28,215 nucleotides of DNA, from positions 1 to 28,215 of the IMG/VR virus record IMGVR_UViG_3300023172_000143; one strand, written 5' to 3'. The notes beneath the pieces are model-generated. The model was not told the DNA's origin. It saw only the letters and a program-made list of their open reading frames with translations, and ran no database searches. This stretch comes from a virus. This document shows, piece by piece, positions 8,201 to 15,927 of the stretch (its first letter is position 1; the number at the start of each line of letters is the position of its first letter). Made by a program: the position numbers and the translations under genes.

Positions 8201-10297
8201 GAAGCTCCTTCAGTCGTCGTCAAAGGCGTCGGAAATGGCGCTGGAGGATGCGAAATTCAAACCTTCATTGAGATTGACACACCTGCAGTTAGAATGGGCG
8301 TAGCGGTCGATAACGAAGGAGTTACGCAATCCACAACCCCAACACACTTTGCATTTGAATATCCAGTATACCTACAAAATGATACTGAGTATGCTCTGGT
8401 TGTAGAAACAGATTCAACAGATTATATGTTGTGGGCGTCGAAGTTGGGTGCTACTGATATTGCTACTAGCACCGTTATCACAACACAACCATCACTTGGT
8501 TCTGTTTATAAGTCACAGAATACTGAGAGTTGGACTGAAGATATCTTCGAGGATCTTAAGTTTGCACTATATCGTGCTGAATTTGACATCAGCAGACCAG
8601 CAGAACTTCTCCTTAAGAATGATAACTTGGGTTACGAACTTCTTGACTACAATCCATTTGAAACAAACGCTAGTGCAAACACTAACGCTACCTCAAAACT
8701 ATTCAAGAATAACAACTCAATCGTTAAGGTTTCCCATAGAGACCACGGATTTGAGACATCTGGTAAGTCGTATGTATTCTACAGAACTGCACAAGAAACT
8801 GGTGGTGTAACCGCCGATATCTTGAACAGCAATCTATTCAAGGTTGCAAACAGTGGTGTTGATACTTACAACATTACATCAACAGCAAATGCTTCTAGTA
8901 ATGCATTTGGTGGTGGAACAAATGTTTATGCATCACATAATAGAAAGTTCGAAACTCTATATCCTCAAGTCAACTACCTCTCATTTACTGGAACAAAACT
9001 TGAGAATTATGTAAAGACTACAAATGTGGTTCCTGTCGATTCGTCAACTACAAACTATACTTCATATTCGCAGACTGATTATGAAAGAACATTCTTGAAT
9101 GAACCACAATACTTCACTAACCAGAAGTTGATTGCATCCGAAATTAACGAGACACTCAATAACCTAGGTCAGTCATTGACATATAAAATGGTCATGACTT
9201 CTACTGTTTCTCACCTCTCACCGCTGATTGATCTTTCATCAGCATCTGTCAAGACATCTACGTCTAGAGTTGAGAATGCAAGTGGTCAAGAAGATAGATT
9301 TGGTAGAAGAGATCAAATTATCAAGTTCTACCCAGTATATCAATTCCAACTTGCTGGAAATGGCGGAACTGAAATTCAGGCTGGTCAGACAATTAAAGGA
9401 GTAACAACTAAAGCATCTGGAACTATTGCAAGAGTAAATGGTTCTGTTGTTTATGTCAGAGTTAAGACAGCACAGTTCTTCCAAATTGGAGAAACTGTTT
9501 CCTTGGGCAACCAAGCATCTCTAACTAATGTCACTGTCGATTCAAATCCAGTCGAATTGTTCTTCGATATCGCTGATGGCGCAACCATTGTTGCTAGAAA
9601 CCCATCGGTCATTCTCGAAACTTATGATAATAAGATCACTGGTAAAACAGTCCTTTGGAACAATAAGACCCAGGAATTGACACTAAGAGTTGATACCCAA
9701 CCAATCAGCAATGACTTCACTGGAAGAATTATTGACAATGTAGCATTTGCAAGAAACGCACAAACTTCTGAGCAAGTTTCTGATATCTTCCGTGTAGGAG
9801 ATTATGTCAAGTATGCTTCTCAGGATGACGTTGAAGCATCTTACTTGGAGGTAGGAAGCATTACATATTCCAATGGCATTGACTTTGTTTCCGAAGATTC
9901 TTCTAAGAACAGTTCTGCAGTTGCTAAGTATGTAACTAAGGAGGTTGCAATTGGTAATCCTGGAACATCTATTGATGTAAGACTTACCGCTAACATCAAG
10001 GATATCTCTAATATCAGAGTTCTCTACAGATTTAAGAAGGCATCCAGTCAAGAAAACTTCGAAGATATTGATTGGGAATACTTCAACTCTGATGGAGGTC
10101 CTGATAATTTAGAGATTGCATCCAGTGAGAACAGCATCTCTGGAACTGTTGAGAAGCAATCTTCATACCAAGAATTGAAGTATAGCGTTGCAGATCTTCC
10201 CGAGTTCTCTTCGTTTGCGGTCAAGATTGTAATGAAGACTGTTGACCCAGCATTCGCTCCTAAGGTTCAAGATATCAGAGCAGTAGCATCGTTCTAA
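2213..10297 (+). CDS. Giant DUF4815-type virion structural protein
   Basis: This is a 2,694-residue structural protein. The N-terminus (NPYYEDFDASKNFYKILFRP, then a GYSIQGRELTQVQSILQNQ segment) is the signature of the DUF4815 family found in T4-like cyanophages, where it lies near gp8 and is part of the virion. GSGY-type beta repeats occur near residues 740, 1946 and 1990. A short coiled coil (RDIGKLEKRIERLEYYTTL) is at about 1357-1380, followed by the SGFFVDNFEAHS motif. The segment RRMKPNTKMYVFLEGRDI is near 1622. From about 1780 a conserved C-terminal section runs LAQTFKVE, TGIDLYFSKK, then FEYPVYLQNDTEYALVVETD (about 2048) and TTQPSLGSVYKSQNTESWTE (about 2090). The exact role (baseplate rim, fibre base or tail-pin equivalent) is not known to me. 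Its place after gp8, where T4 has gp9 and gp10, suggests a baseplate-peripheral appendage. Other-frame ORFs within it are shadows. Confidence 0.9.
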   Translation: MPQKTNLNVNPYYEDFDASKNFYKILFRPGYSIQGRELTQVQSILQNQIESFGKYAFKQGEQVIPGEVGLNTKLDYVKLSSVSEVAVSEGDEIVYKKYDITQLLGQQLRGLTSGVVGTVLTAKLATESTADTIFVSYINSGNSNTESTFRQGETLEVVDGVNTPLLVVGTDGSVLPTSIQVTNPDTGEVTSLESPAMGFASAVKVQEGIYFVNGYFVRNEEQILVIEEYYDKPSAKVGFTIKEEIVTPEADASLYDNAIGSSNYTAPGAHRLKISLEMKEFALDAITDKNFIQLLTVKRGVVQRKVSTTDFSVLEQTLARRTFDESGDYVVDNFDIDVREWAQKDGNKGLYGADEFGLYNGYTASEASRKMVASIGPGKAYIKGYEIVNKETKYLEINKARESLTSDNVTLKTKGLPTFSITNVFGSVPLNKEGSDLTAYPDIFLYSTFSDGSIGVNGTEATTDHRQTISRRGLTFTANDAIRTITLDVLGLNGQPALGALTDANFQTEYKTLYFIKSRSADGTATDIGTVTTLAYATINRPGISDNENKQFLELTVFGNKAELENLLLEYDEGDSEKKRKIFLSNGDAQDNNDYWAEVVDYRNTITPVIGKVKPSNFFLKKRGEGFNSDSDVVLSKGRLSGGSETYNSIFGFSYFDPQFFTRILLETVPAGFDEGKYVFGLESGAYGVVEGPASGVYSTDRLLFVKTISGNFKSGETIRDEDSNTVKIAKDNTISHFIVIERGSGYSAGAEILLNGVTYDASKIEPTVYGGKIYKVAINNQAALRNLEFTQPPEIVVTGTTDSAGAAAVRAVLVRNAVTTYTPQNVKSIGGSYGSGGSNKFNADLVVDNQAYSNISAVTDYTFFGKKGTMFVESTSFSADASSILQQGDLIQFSDQDNNLVRATVQYATQAAGAAKTRIYLDTALPGDVTNTSIVRLRPRPENTNGGTLLFPTGSKQVEQISAGGDDTKIKYYFRRDFVTTASTSGGTITFAAQLPFGTQRFAAFSEENYIITVLDPGDAPSIAKGDIIYVPTDAVEISSSTDTASGLTSGSISLQLTSDYFGTIPSNGAFPKLKLTATLEVSNAKPRLKTAVRNKRIVVTSSGDRVIPLRGSDYDTEVIETLSYSDVFKLRYVYEGTPSQAPDVDTAGNLVSGTDVTSRYTFDDGQRDTVYDVSRLVLKPGFEASVGQLVIAFDYFEQSQGDFVTIDSYLHEAGVPEDEIPSFNSPVLGNVELKNVIDFRPKVDTTAIIPGYLDKSLLEVTEGSFAGPGAVVSSTPAPDAGIEYTFSFSQIQYLDRIDGVFLNKKGEFLVKEGNSSLNPSKPDPIEDAVPLFYAYIPAYTKTSKDVRITPVDNRRYTMRDIGKLEKRIERLEYYTTLSILEQQALNMQVKDEVGLDRFKSGFFVDNFEAHSVGNLTSLDYACAVDPQQSVLRPQSKEDSIKLVEVNVREDQRAVSGYKKVNNVVTLPYSNLNLLGNGFASTNINPNPFVVLQYVGDGELSPSIDQWYDQSEEPLVVDTNTSLFNIFLAKENVKESFSSIHNSFVVNWVGSSPSFTAINSLGEVNSQQASTKVKSASVASSSNISPQNNDIGKGIQAKTVRGNLVSNSLSFFARSVPVKYVIRRMKPNTKMYVFLEGRDISRWVNPDLRFTGIAGNSLSAFNGPITTDEYGNASGLIILPAGYPPIENATWGGSVDTVSYDTNAEEVSITSGILTFRFTSSATNAPKDEVDSYTEVKYYATGILPENPDSIVSTKPSYFKSNEGVQLIESNTDNPVRPNPLAQTFKVENLEGGCFVTGIDLYFSKKSSNIPVKTYITNVDAEKPGKNIVPGSEKTLSPNTFLKCYANGDVAVYKGESVTGVSSAASGPILKIFDKNNVELVASSSGKYSLTNEQVYTFVLSNHNGKSFVQNEDLTIPSVTTANATQGTTGKITIAKDSGKVSKVRVTNPGQNYDSAILTIESPQLPGGSTATAAIKVSGGKIYNAEVSLSGFGYTEAPSVVVKGVGNGAGGCEIQTFIEIDTPAVRMGVAVDNEGVTQSTTPTHFAFEYPVYLQNDTEYALVVETDSTDYMLWASKLGATDIATSTVITTQPSLGSVYKSQNTESWTEDIFEDLKFALYRAEFDISRPAELLLKNDNLGYELLDYNPFETNASANTNATSKLFKNNNSIVKVSHRDHGFETSGKSYVFYRTAQETGGVTADILNSNLFKVANSGVDTYNITSTANASSNAFGGGTNVYASHNRKFETLYPQVNYLSFTGTKLENYVKTTNVVPVDSSTTNYTSYSQTDYERTFLNEPQYFTNQKLIASEINETLNNLGQSLTYKMVMTSTVSHLSPLIDLSSASVKTSTSRVENASGQEDRFGRRDQIIKFYPVYQFQLAGNGGTEIQAGQTIKGVTTKASGTIARVNGSVVYVRVKTAQFFQIGETVSLGNQASLTNVTVDSNPVELFFDIADGATIVARNPSVILETYDNKITGKTVLWNNKTQELTLRVDTQPISNDFTGRIIDNVAFARNAQTSEQVSDIFRVGDYVKYASQDDVEASYLEVGSITYSNGIDFVSEDSSKNSSAVAKYVTKEVAIGNPGTSIDVRLTANIKDISNIRVLYRFKKASSQENFEDIDWEYFNSDGGPDNLEIASSENSISGTVEKQSSYQELKYSVADLPEFSSFAVKIVMKTVDPAFAPKVQDIRAVASF

Positions 10298-10306
10298 TTT
10301 CCGCGT

Positions 10307-10522
10307 ATGTCTTATATCAAAGTTGAAGGGCATGATGGTCTTGTCAGGGACGAGACCACAGGTGCCATCTTGAATTACAACGATTCTGCTATTGAAGCTC
10401 GTCGTAAAATGAAAAGGTTGAATTCCGCGTTAGACGACATAAATATGTTGAAGGATGAAGTCTCTGAAATCAAATCCCTACTTAGAGAGTTAATAAGAAA
10501 TGCCAGCAATTCAAGTCGCTAG
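10307..10522 (+). CDS. Small coiled-coil protein, conserved-type cyanophage hypothetical
   Basis: This encodes 71 residues and starts 9 bases after the preceding stop. The N-terminal third reads MSYIKVEGHDGLVRDETTGA followed by ILNYN. The 'GLVRD...AILN' pattern resembles small conserved proteins seen in other T4-like cyanophages beside structural genes, as far as I recall. The C-terminal half (about residues 28-65) is charged and heptad-like (RRKMKRLNSALDDINMLKDE, then ISEIKSLL-type spacing), predicting a single coiled coil. It overlaps the next gene by 23 bases, which suggests coupled translation with the 1,623-residue protein, possibly as its partner or chaperone (inference). No clear Shine-Dalgarno sequence is visible. 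Function unknown. Confidence 0.8.
   Translation: MSYIKVEGHDGLVRDETTGAILNYNDSAIEARRKMKRLNSALDDINMLKDEVSEIKSLLRELIRNASNSSR
10438..10445 (+). promoter_or_regulatory. Possible internal late promoter motif (CATAAATA)
   Basis: CATAAATA differs from the T4 late consensus only at the first base. It lies inside the small coiled-coil gene, ending 54 bases before the ATG at 10500. It encodes D-I-N in frame, so it could be coincidental. Confidence 0.35.
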
Positions 10523-13500
10523 AACCGATACCTTTGAACAACAAAGGGTAAAAATTAATGAAATTGGATCGCAGATTTTTAATATTTCTGCTGGTGGTAG
10601 TGATTTAGCTACGGGTCTATTAAAAATTGGCGATGGTTCGAGATTAATCCCATCTCTATCTTTTACAAATGATCCCCAACTTGGTATCTATAGACCAGAA
10701 ATTAATACTTTAGGTATCGTAAGTTCAACAAAAAATATTGTTGATTTTTCAAGTCAATCTGTTTTTTATTACAGAGATTTAATTCTTAGAAAAAGAATTT
10801 TAGGAGATACAAACCTCACCATTAATAATGCTGGCAGTGGATATGATGCTGGTCAATACACAGATATATCTCTTATTGGTGGTTCTGGTGAACTTGGGAC
10901 AGTAGATATTGTAGTAACAGAATTTATTGGAACTATCAATAGTGAAGGAAGAAATTATACTCCAGGAACATATACAGCCGTTTTATTAACTGGTGGATCT
11001 GGTTCTGGTGCATCTGTTGATTTTCTCATCGATCCAATTACGGGTGATATTAATGATGGTGGATCTGCATATGTTCCAGGACAATATCAAAATGTTCCAC
11101 TTACTGGTGGTTCTGGATCTGGAGCAACAGCAAACATTACTATTGGCGGAGATACTACTCTCTCTGGTAGCGTTACTAACGCTGGTTCTGGATATACAGA
11201 TAATATTTACAGCAATATTCCGCTACGAAATGTTGCTACCGCTACTTATACGGTAACTACCGTAGCAAATCCATCTCCTCTACCAAATTCACTATATCAA
11301 ATTAATGGAGTAACTCAACAAACTCTTACTCTTGATAAAGGAAATACATATAGATTTGATATTTCCGATGCTAGTGTTAGTGGACATCCTTTTGGATTTC
11401 TTGATGGTTCTGGAAACCTATTAGATTTCCAATTTTACTTAATTAATAAAGTTGGTTCAGAGGGTAGTGCTGGTTCGTTTGTTGATCTTATTATTCTCCC
11501 AGAAGCTCCAACAGAAACAATTCAATATTATTGCACGTCCCATGCTGGTATGGGAGCAACAATTAGTGTTGTATCTGGAACTACTGGAGTTTATGGAAAT
11601 GGAGCATTAGCAAACTTTGAGGTTGTTGGCGGTGTTGTAACTAATTTTGTTTTAGCAGATCAAGGAAGTAGATATAAACAAAACGATCAACTAATAGTTA
11701 CATCAATTGATGCTGGTGGATCTGGATCTGGACTTGTTTATACAATTAATAACGTTGTTTTTACAGGAACCGTAAATGATGTACAAATTCAATCTTCTGG
11801 TCAAAATTACGTTCTTGGAGATCTTTTATCAGCATCCGATTCTGATTTAGGAGGTGGAGGAGGTTCTGGATTTGAGTTTGCTATATCTTCTTCTCCTGGA
11901 ATTATTAGAGACTTAAATTTCATCTCCAAGGGATCTGGATATCAAGTAGGAGATTTGTTAACACTATCAACAGGATTTACTGGTGTTACTGGAGACTTTA
12001 TTGTTAATATAAGTGGACTTGCTGGAAACGCAACTTCAGGATCAAACGTAGTAACTGTTGCTTCTACGGTTGGCATCTATTCTGGAATGCAGATTACTGT
12101 TCTTGGTGGATCTACGGGAGACTTCCCACCAAATGTAACAGTCGATCAAGTTACAGGAGGAACAACATTTACTGCTAGCGATGTTGCTAATGCTACTGGA
12201 GCGTTGTCAATGGATTTGACAAATCCAGGCAACCAAGAAGATGTTCTAGTTTCCTCTACTGCAAATATAAATCAAGGCGATATCGTAACTGTTGCATCTG
12301 GATCGGGAGCACTACCAGCAAATACAACAATCACTTCAGTTAATGAGTTGTCTGGTAGTATTACATTATCAAACACTCCTACTGCTGGTGGTCCAGTTGT
12401 TTTAACAATTAGTCCATCTTTTGGAGTAGGAACAACGCCATTTGAATATGAAGTTCAATCTCTTGGATCTGTAGAATCTTTTCTAGTAAATAATCCTGGT
12501 AATGGATACAATGTAAACGACCTACTAACAGTAGCACCCGAAGATTTAGTCCAACCAATTACATATACTGTTACTGCAAGATCTGTATTAACTATTACTT
12601 TCACCACGTCAGTTTCAGCGACATTCTTTAGTGTTGGTAATTTTATTGATTATGATAATGCTGGATTTATTAATTCTTATGAAATTATTCAAGTAAATAC
12701 TTCTGGATCAAATCTCCAATCGTTATTAATTGTTGGAGATAATTTAGATTCGGGAAGCGTAGTTGTAAAACAAGGCACATCATCTCCACAATTAACTGTC
12801 GATACATCAACTGCTGGTAATAGATTTTTGATAGATACGGGATCTGGACCTCAACTAACTCCAGATTTGACGTTGTATGTCGGAAACACTTATATTTTTG
12901 ATACCACAGATTCAAGTAACGATTCGCATCAGTTTGCGTTTTCAGAATTTAGAGATGGTATTCACGCACCAAGTTTAGTAGAAAATGTATCTACTACCCT
13001 GTCTTCTACATCTGCAGTAATTACTGTTGCTTCTACAACAGGAATTCTTGCAGGTATGCAAGTTACTAAGATAACTGGATCTGGTGAAATTCTACCTGGA
13101 GTTACGGTAGAAAGTGTTGATTCTGCAACTCAAATTACATTATCACAAATACCAACCGTAAGTGGAAATGTTGTTCTTAGTTTTTCTGGCGTAGAATACA
13201 CCTCTGGTATAACAAGAACTGCAGCAGCGGTGACAATTAAAGTTGTAGATACAACACCAAACCTTTATTATTATTGTAATAATTCTGGTGCCACACATGC
13301 AGATATGGGTGGTATTGATAATCAAGAAGCAACTGTTACTATTGATCCAAATAATCCAAAAACATTTGGAAGTGGATTTCAATTAATTGCAAATACTATT
13401 AGCTCCAGCGATACACTAACTTTTGATATTCTAGATGGCGAAATAACTTCAGAAAATATTGTTACGGATGACATTAACGCCACAGAAGGAACTATTGCAA

Positions 13501-15371
13501 CATTTAATGCAACAACTGGAACAATTCCAACTTTAAATACGAATGTCATTACATCTGGTTCGGAATTAGTAATTAGCCCAACTACAAGATTTTCATCTAC
13601 TGTAAATATTGGTTCGAACAATATTACACTAAATCATCTGAATGGTAATATTACAACTCCTGGAATTATAACCACCAACAATTCTTTGAATGTAAATTCT
13701 AAACTTACTATTGTTGACGCAGAGATTTCTTCTATTGGATCCAATGATTTAGAACTTACAGCAGCTCCTGGATATTTAACAAAAGTAACTGGAACTGGTT
13801 CGTTTGTTATTCCTTCTGGAAATACATTAGAGAGACCAATTTTTCTAGCATCGGAAGGAAATGGCGCAATTAGATTTAATACCACAACAAATCAATATGA
13901 AGGTTATAGTCAAATTTCCAGTTCTTGGGCTTCTTTAGGTGGTGTAAGAGACACTGATGGAAATACTTATATTATTGCTGAAGAATCTGTTACTCCATCA
14001 CCAACTAATGATAATCGTCTGTGGTTCTATAATGATGGACAAAATAGTTTTAGATTTACGAACCAATATCAAGAATTCATGACAGCAAAGAGAGTTAGAT
14101 CTCTCAATGTTAATGCTCCAGATTATACAGAATGGGCAGCAAATACCCCTGTTAATGTTGGGGATTATTTAAAATATAACAATGACATTTATGAAGTTGT
14201 AGGTGCTGGAGGAACTGGAACTAGTGGAAATGAACCCAATGATCAGTCAGGCAATCCATTTGTTAATGGAACTGCCACGTTGCAATATTCTACGACTGCA
14301 GTAGGTCCAATTACATTTGAACAAGTTTCGCAAATTAACATTGGACCAACTATTTCGGTTCCAATGGTATTCCAAAATGATCTCCGCATCACGAAAAATA
14401 CTATTGCTACTGATGTTACAGATCTTGAATTCAAACCAAATACTGGTAGAAGAATTATTTGTACTTCTAAAACTCACTTACAAATTCCAGCAGGAACAGA
14501 GAGTGAGAAGAGCACAGGAACTGCAAAGAATGGTTCTATTCGATACAATACAACCAATCAGGTTTACGAAGGTTTTAGTGAAACTACTCAAACTTGGGGA
14601 TCTCTTGGTGGAGTAAAAGACGTAGATCAGAATACTTATATTATTCCAGAACTAGGTCCTGGAACTAACGAAAACATTCTCTACTTCTTCAATGACAATG
14701 TTAATACTCTTCAACTAACAACAACTACACTTGATTTTACAAATATCAATACAGTTTCTTGTTCGTTTGATGATAGTTTAGAAATTACTGCGTCTACAGT
14801 AACATTTGACAATTCATCCACAACTATTGATAATACTGTTTCTGATAGAACATTTATCCACACATCTAAAGATAAGTTGGATCTTGGTCTATCAACTGGA
14901 TTGGTTGTAGATCCACTGTTGAGACTAGATGATCAAGGTGATGTATATTATAATGTTGGGTTTGGATCTGGTTCAGAATCACTAGTCAGAATTTTTGACA
15001 AAGAACTTGCTAACCTAGAAATTTCTAAGTATAGAATTACTACAAGTAATGCTGCTCTATTGAAAGGAACTACTAACAATGGTTCTGCAGTGATCTATGC
15101 ACCATCTACAGAACTTTCTGCTAAGGTTGAATTGGTTGCTCATAATGCAACCACTGGCGCAAAAGAAGTTATTGAGTTCTCTGTTATAGATAATGGTAGC
15201 GATATTTTCTACACTGAGGTAGGAACCATTCAATCAAATGGATCTATCATCGATTATACATTTGATTTTAATGTGAACAATGCTGTTCGTCTAAATTACT
15301 CTCTTGCTACTGGAGTTGCCAACGCAAACGCTGTTAATGTAACTGTTGTCTCAAACGTAATTAAGAAGTAA
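10500..15371 (+). CDS. Modular fibre-like structural protein with cupredoxin-like domains
   Basis: This 1,623-residue protein begins with TDTFEQQRVKINEIGSQIFN, resembling the 'KINxxFxxLY' N-terminal anchor of T4 gp9/gp10-type baseplate appendage proteins. The equivalence is tentative. Residues about 110-240 hold four GSGY-type beta repeats; more lie near 387, 433, 476 and 665. Two cupredoxin-like segments follow the pattern His...Cys-x(n)-His-x2-Met: H296/C345/H348/M351 and H810/C926/H933/M936. Three copies of a 60-residue 'VASTxGIxxGMxVT...ITLS' module start near 505, 580 and 834. A 223-residue spaced duplication (NGAIRFNTTTNQYEGY near 1121; NGSIRYNTTNQVYEGF near 1344) is each followed by SLGGVxDxDxNTYII. 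The C-terminal 140 residues form a predicted compact beta domain ending NVTVVSNVIKK. The start is placed inside the preceding gene; an AGAGAG about 13 bases upstream may serve as ribosome-binding site. Confidence 0.88.
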   Translation: MPAIQVARTDTFEQQRVKINEIGSQIFNISAGGSDLATGLLKIGDGSRLIPSLSFTNDPQLGIYRPEINTLGIVSSTKNIVDFSSQSVFYYRDLILRKRILGDTNLTINNAGSGYDAGQYTDISLIGGSGELGTVDIVVTEFIGTINSEGRNYTPGTYTAVLLTGGSGSGASVDFLIDPITGDINDGGSAYVPGQYQNVPLTGGSGSGATANITIGGDTTLSGSVTNAGSGYTDNIYSNIPLRNVATATYTVTTVANPSPLPNSLYQINGVTQQTLTLDKGNTYRFDISDASVSGHPFGFLDGSGNLLDFQFYLINKVGSEGSAGSFVDLIILPEAPTETIQYYCTSHAGMGATISVVSGTTGVYGNGALANFEVVGGVVTNFVLADQGSRYKQNDQLIVTSIDAGGSGSGLVYTINNVVFTGTVNDVQIQSSGQNYVLGDLLSASDSDLGGGGGSGFEFAISSSPGIIRDLNFISKGSGYQVGDLLTLSTGFTGVTGDFIVNISGLAGNATSGSNVVTVASTVGIYSGMQITVLGGSTGDFPPNVTVDQVTGGTTFTASDVANATGALSMDLTNPGNQEDVLVSSTANINQGDIVTVASGSGALPANTTITSVNELSGSITLSNTPTAGGPVVLTISPSFGVGTTPFEYEVQSLGSVESFLVNNPGNGYNVNDLLTVAPEDLVQPITYTVTARSVLTITFTTSVSATFFSVGNFIDYDNAGFINSYEIIQVNTSGSNLQSLLIVGDNLDSGSVVVKQGTSSPQLTVDTSTAGNRFLIDTGSGPQLTPDLTLYVGNTYIFDTTDSSNDSHQFAFSEFRDGIHAPSLVENVSTTLSSTSAVITVASTTGILAGMQVTKITGSGEILPGVTVESVDSATQITLSQIPTVSGNVVLSFSGVEYTSGITRTAAAVTIKVVDTTPNLYYYCNNSGATHADMGGIDNQEATVTIDPNNPKTFGSGFQLIANTISSSDTLTFDILDGEITSENIVTDDINATEGTIATFNATTGTIPTLNTNVITSGSELVISPTTRFSSTVNIGSNNITLNHLNGNITTPGIITTNNSLNVNSKLTIVDAEISSIGSNDLELTAAPGYLTKVTGTGSFVIPSGNTLERPIFLASEGNGAIRFNTTTNQYEGYSQISSSWASLGGVRDTDGNTYIIAEESVTPSPTNDNRLWFYNDGQNSFRFTNQYQEFMTAKRVRSLNVNAPDYTEWAANTPVNVGDYLKYNNDIYEVVGAGGTGTSGNEPNDQSGNPFVNGTATLQYSTTAVGPITFEQVSQINIGPTISVPMVFQNDLRITKNTIATDVTDLEFKPNTGRRIICTSKTHLQIPAGTESEKSTGTAKNGSIRYNTTNQVYEGFSETTQTWGSLGGVKDVDQNTYIIPELGPGTNENILYFFNDNVNTLQLTTTTLDFTNINTVSCSFDDSLEITASTVTFDNSSTTIDNTVSDRTFIHTSKDKLDLGLSTGLVVDPLLRLDDQGDVYYNVGFGSGSESLVRIFDKELANLEISKYRITTSNAALLKGTTNNGSAVIYAPSTELSAKVELVAHNATTGAKEVIEFSVIDNGSDIFYTEVGTIQSNGSIIDYTFDFNVNNAVRLNYSLATGVANANAVNVTVVSNVIKK
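11238..11580 (+). other. Cupredoxin-like domain 1 within the 1,623-residue protein
   Basis: Residues about 247-360. The order is a beta strand with LTLDKGNTYRFDISD, then SGHPFGF (H296), then about 49 residues later YYCTSHAGMGATISV (C345, H348, M351). Type-1 copper proteins of the plastocyanin/amicyanin class bind copper with one upstream His and a Cys-x-x-His-x(n)-Met loop. The C-x2-H-x2-M spacing here equals that of amicyanin. Similar segments occur in other cyanophage virion proteins, to my knowledge. Metal binding is inference. Confidence 0.6.
12829..13345 (+). other. Cupredoxin-like domain 2, apparently interrupted by a repeat module
   Basis: Residues about 777-948. The strand LTLYVGNTYIFDTTD is followed by DSHQFAF (H810) and, 116 residues later, YYYCNNSGATHADMGG (C926, H933, M936). 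The Cys-to-His loop is C-x6-H rather than C-x2-H. Between H810 and C926 sits a copy of the 'GMxVT' module (about 834-897), which accounts for nearly all the extra length compared with domain 1. Confidence 0.5.
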
Positions 15372-15372
15372 A

Positions 15373-15882
15373 ATGGCAAGCACACTAAAAAACTTTGACA
15401 GCACTGGTGGTCTTTCAATAGATACCGTAACTGTTGTAGATGAAAACAAAAATTTCAAGAATGTCAATTCTTTAGAAATCAAAAACTCATTTTTTGATGA
15501 AGCTAGAACAACAAATTATGTTCTAACTGGTCAAGATACTGCCATCTTGACGATCAACGATGTTTTAGGATCTATTGTCCTCAGAGCAAGCAGTCTCAAT
15601 TTTATCAATACACATGTTGCTGCAGTAAACTCCACTGGTGTAGGTGTATTGACATTAAAATTAGAAAGTGCTGTTAGTTGTGATAATGTAGGTGTAATAT
15701 CAGAGTTATCTACAATGAGAACCATTATTAGAGATGGTGTCCCTTCTGGAGAAAACTGGGATATTGATTTGTATACTGGTGGTGCTGCTTTCAACTTTAG
15801 TTATACAACTACAAAAGCAGGAACTGGAGCGGTTGTTAAGTGGTTTGCATCTGTTCAGGTAGTTAGTATCGACTGGACCTGA
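15373..15882 (+). CDS. Unrecognised beta-rich structural protein, 169 residues
   Basis: The gene starts one base after the previous stop, so it is almost certainly in the same transcript and perhaps translationally coupled. The sequence is soluble-looking, with no signal peptide or membrane segment, and is rich in alternating hydrophobic residues suggesting beta strands (TAILTINDVLGSIVLRASS; GVLTLKLESAV). The C-terminus ends AVVKWFASVQVVSIDWT. I do not recognise a family; it does not match T4 gp9, gp11 or gp12 by eye. Its setting between two fibre-like giants suggests a minor virion component, connector or fibre-assembly factor, which is inference. Confidence 0.8.
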   Translation: MASTLKNFDSTGGLSIDTVTVVDENKNFKNVNSLEIKNSFFDEARTTNYVLTGQDTAILTINDVLGSIVLRASSLNFINTHVAAVNSTGVGVLTLKLESAVSCDNVGVISELSTMRTIIRDGVPSGENWDIDLYTGGAAFNFSYTTTKAGTGAVVKWFASVQVVSIDWT

Positions 15883-15884
15883 TG

Positions 15885-15891
15885 CTAAATA
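15885..15891 (+). promoter_or_regulatory. Late promoter motif upstream of the 3,136-residue fibre gene
   Basis: CTAAATA lies two bases after the preceding stop and ends 36 bases before the ATG at 15928. That is nearly the spacing seen before the genes at 305 (37) and 2213 (34). It is followed by the same AAAG a few bases on as the 2172 copy. Confidence 0.7.
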
Positions 15892-15913
15892 GATAAAGGA
15901 ATATTTTGCGGCT

Positions 15914-15923
15914 GAGGCTAGGA
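15914..15923 (+). promoter_or_regulatory. Ribosome-binding site of the 3,136-residue fibre gene
   Basis: GAGGCTAGGA contains two Shine-Dalgarno-like cores. AGGA ends 4 bases and GAGG ends 10 bases before the ATG at 15928. Together they support this start codon. Confidence 0.6.
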
Positions 15924-15927
15924 TCTA

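Noticed and set aside
8448-8810. 120-codon ORF in an alternative frame
   Set aside because: It is a shadow of the giant gene, with low-complexity Leu/Ser/Thr composition and no recognisable motif.
9683-10051. Minus-strand 122-codon ORF
   Set aside because: It is antisense to conserved coding sequence, with Cys/Ser/Asn-rich shadow composition; all supported genes are on the + strand.
15373-15882. Assignment of the 169-residue protein as T4 gp9 or gp11
   Set aside because: Position between baseplate-peripheral genes is suggestive, but no sequence similarity is visible.
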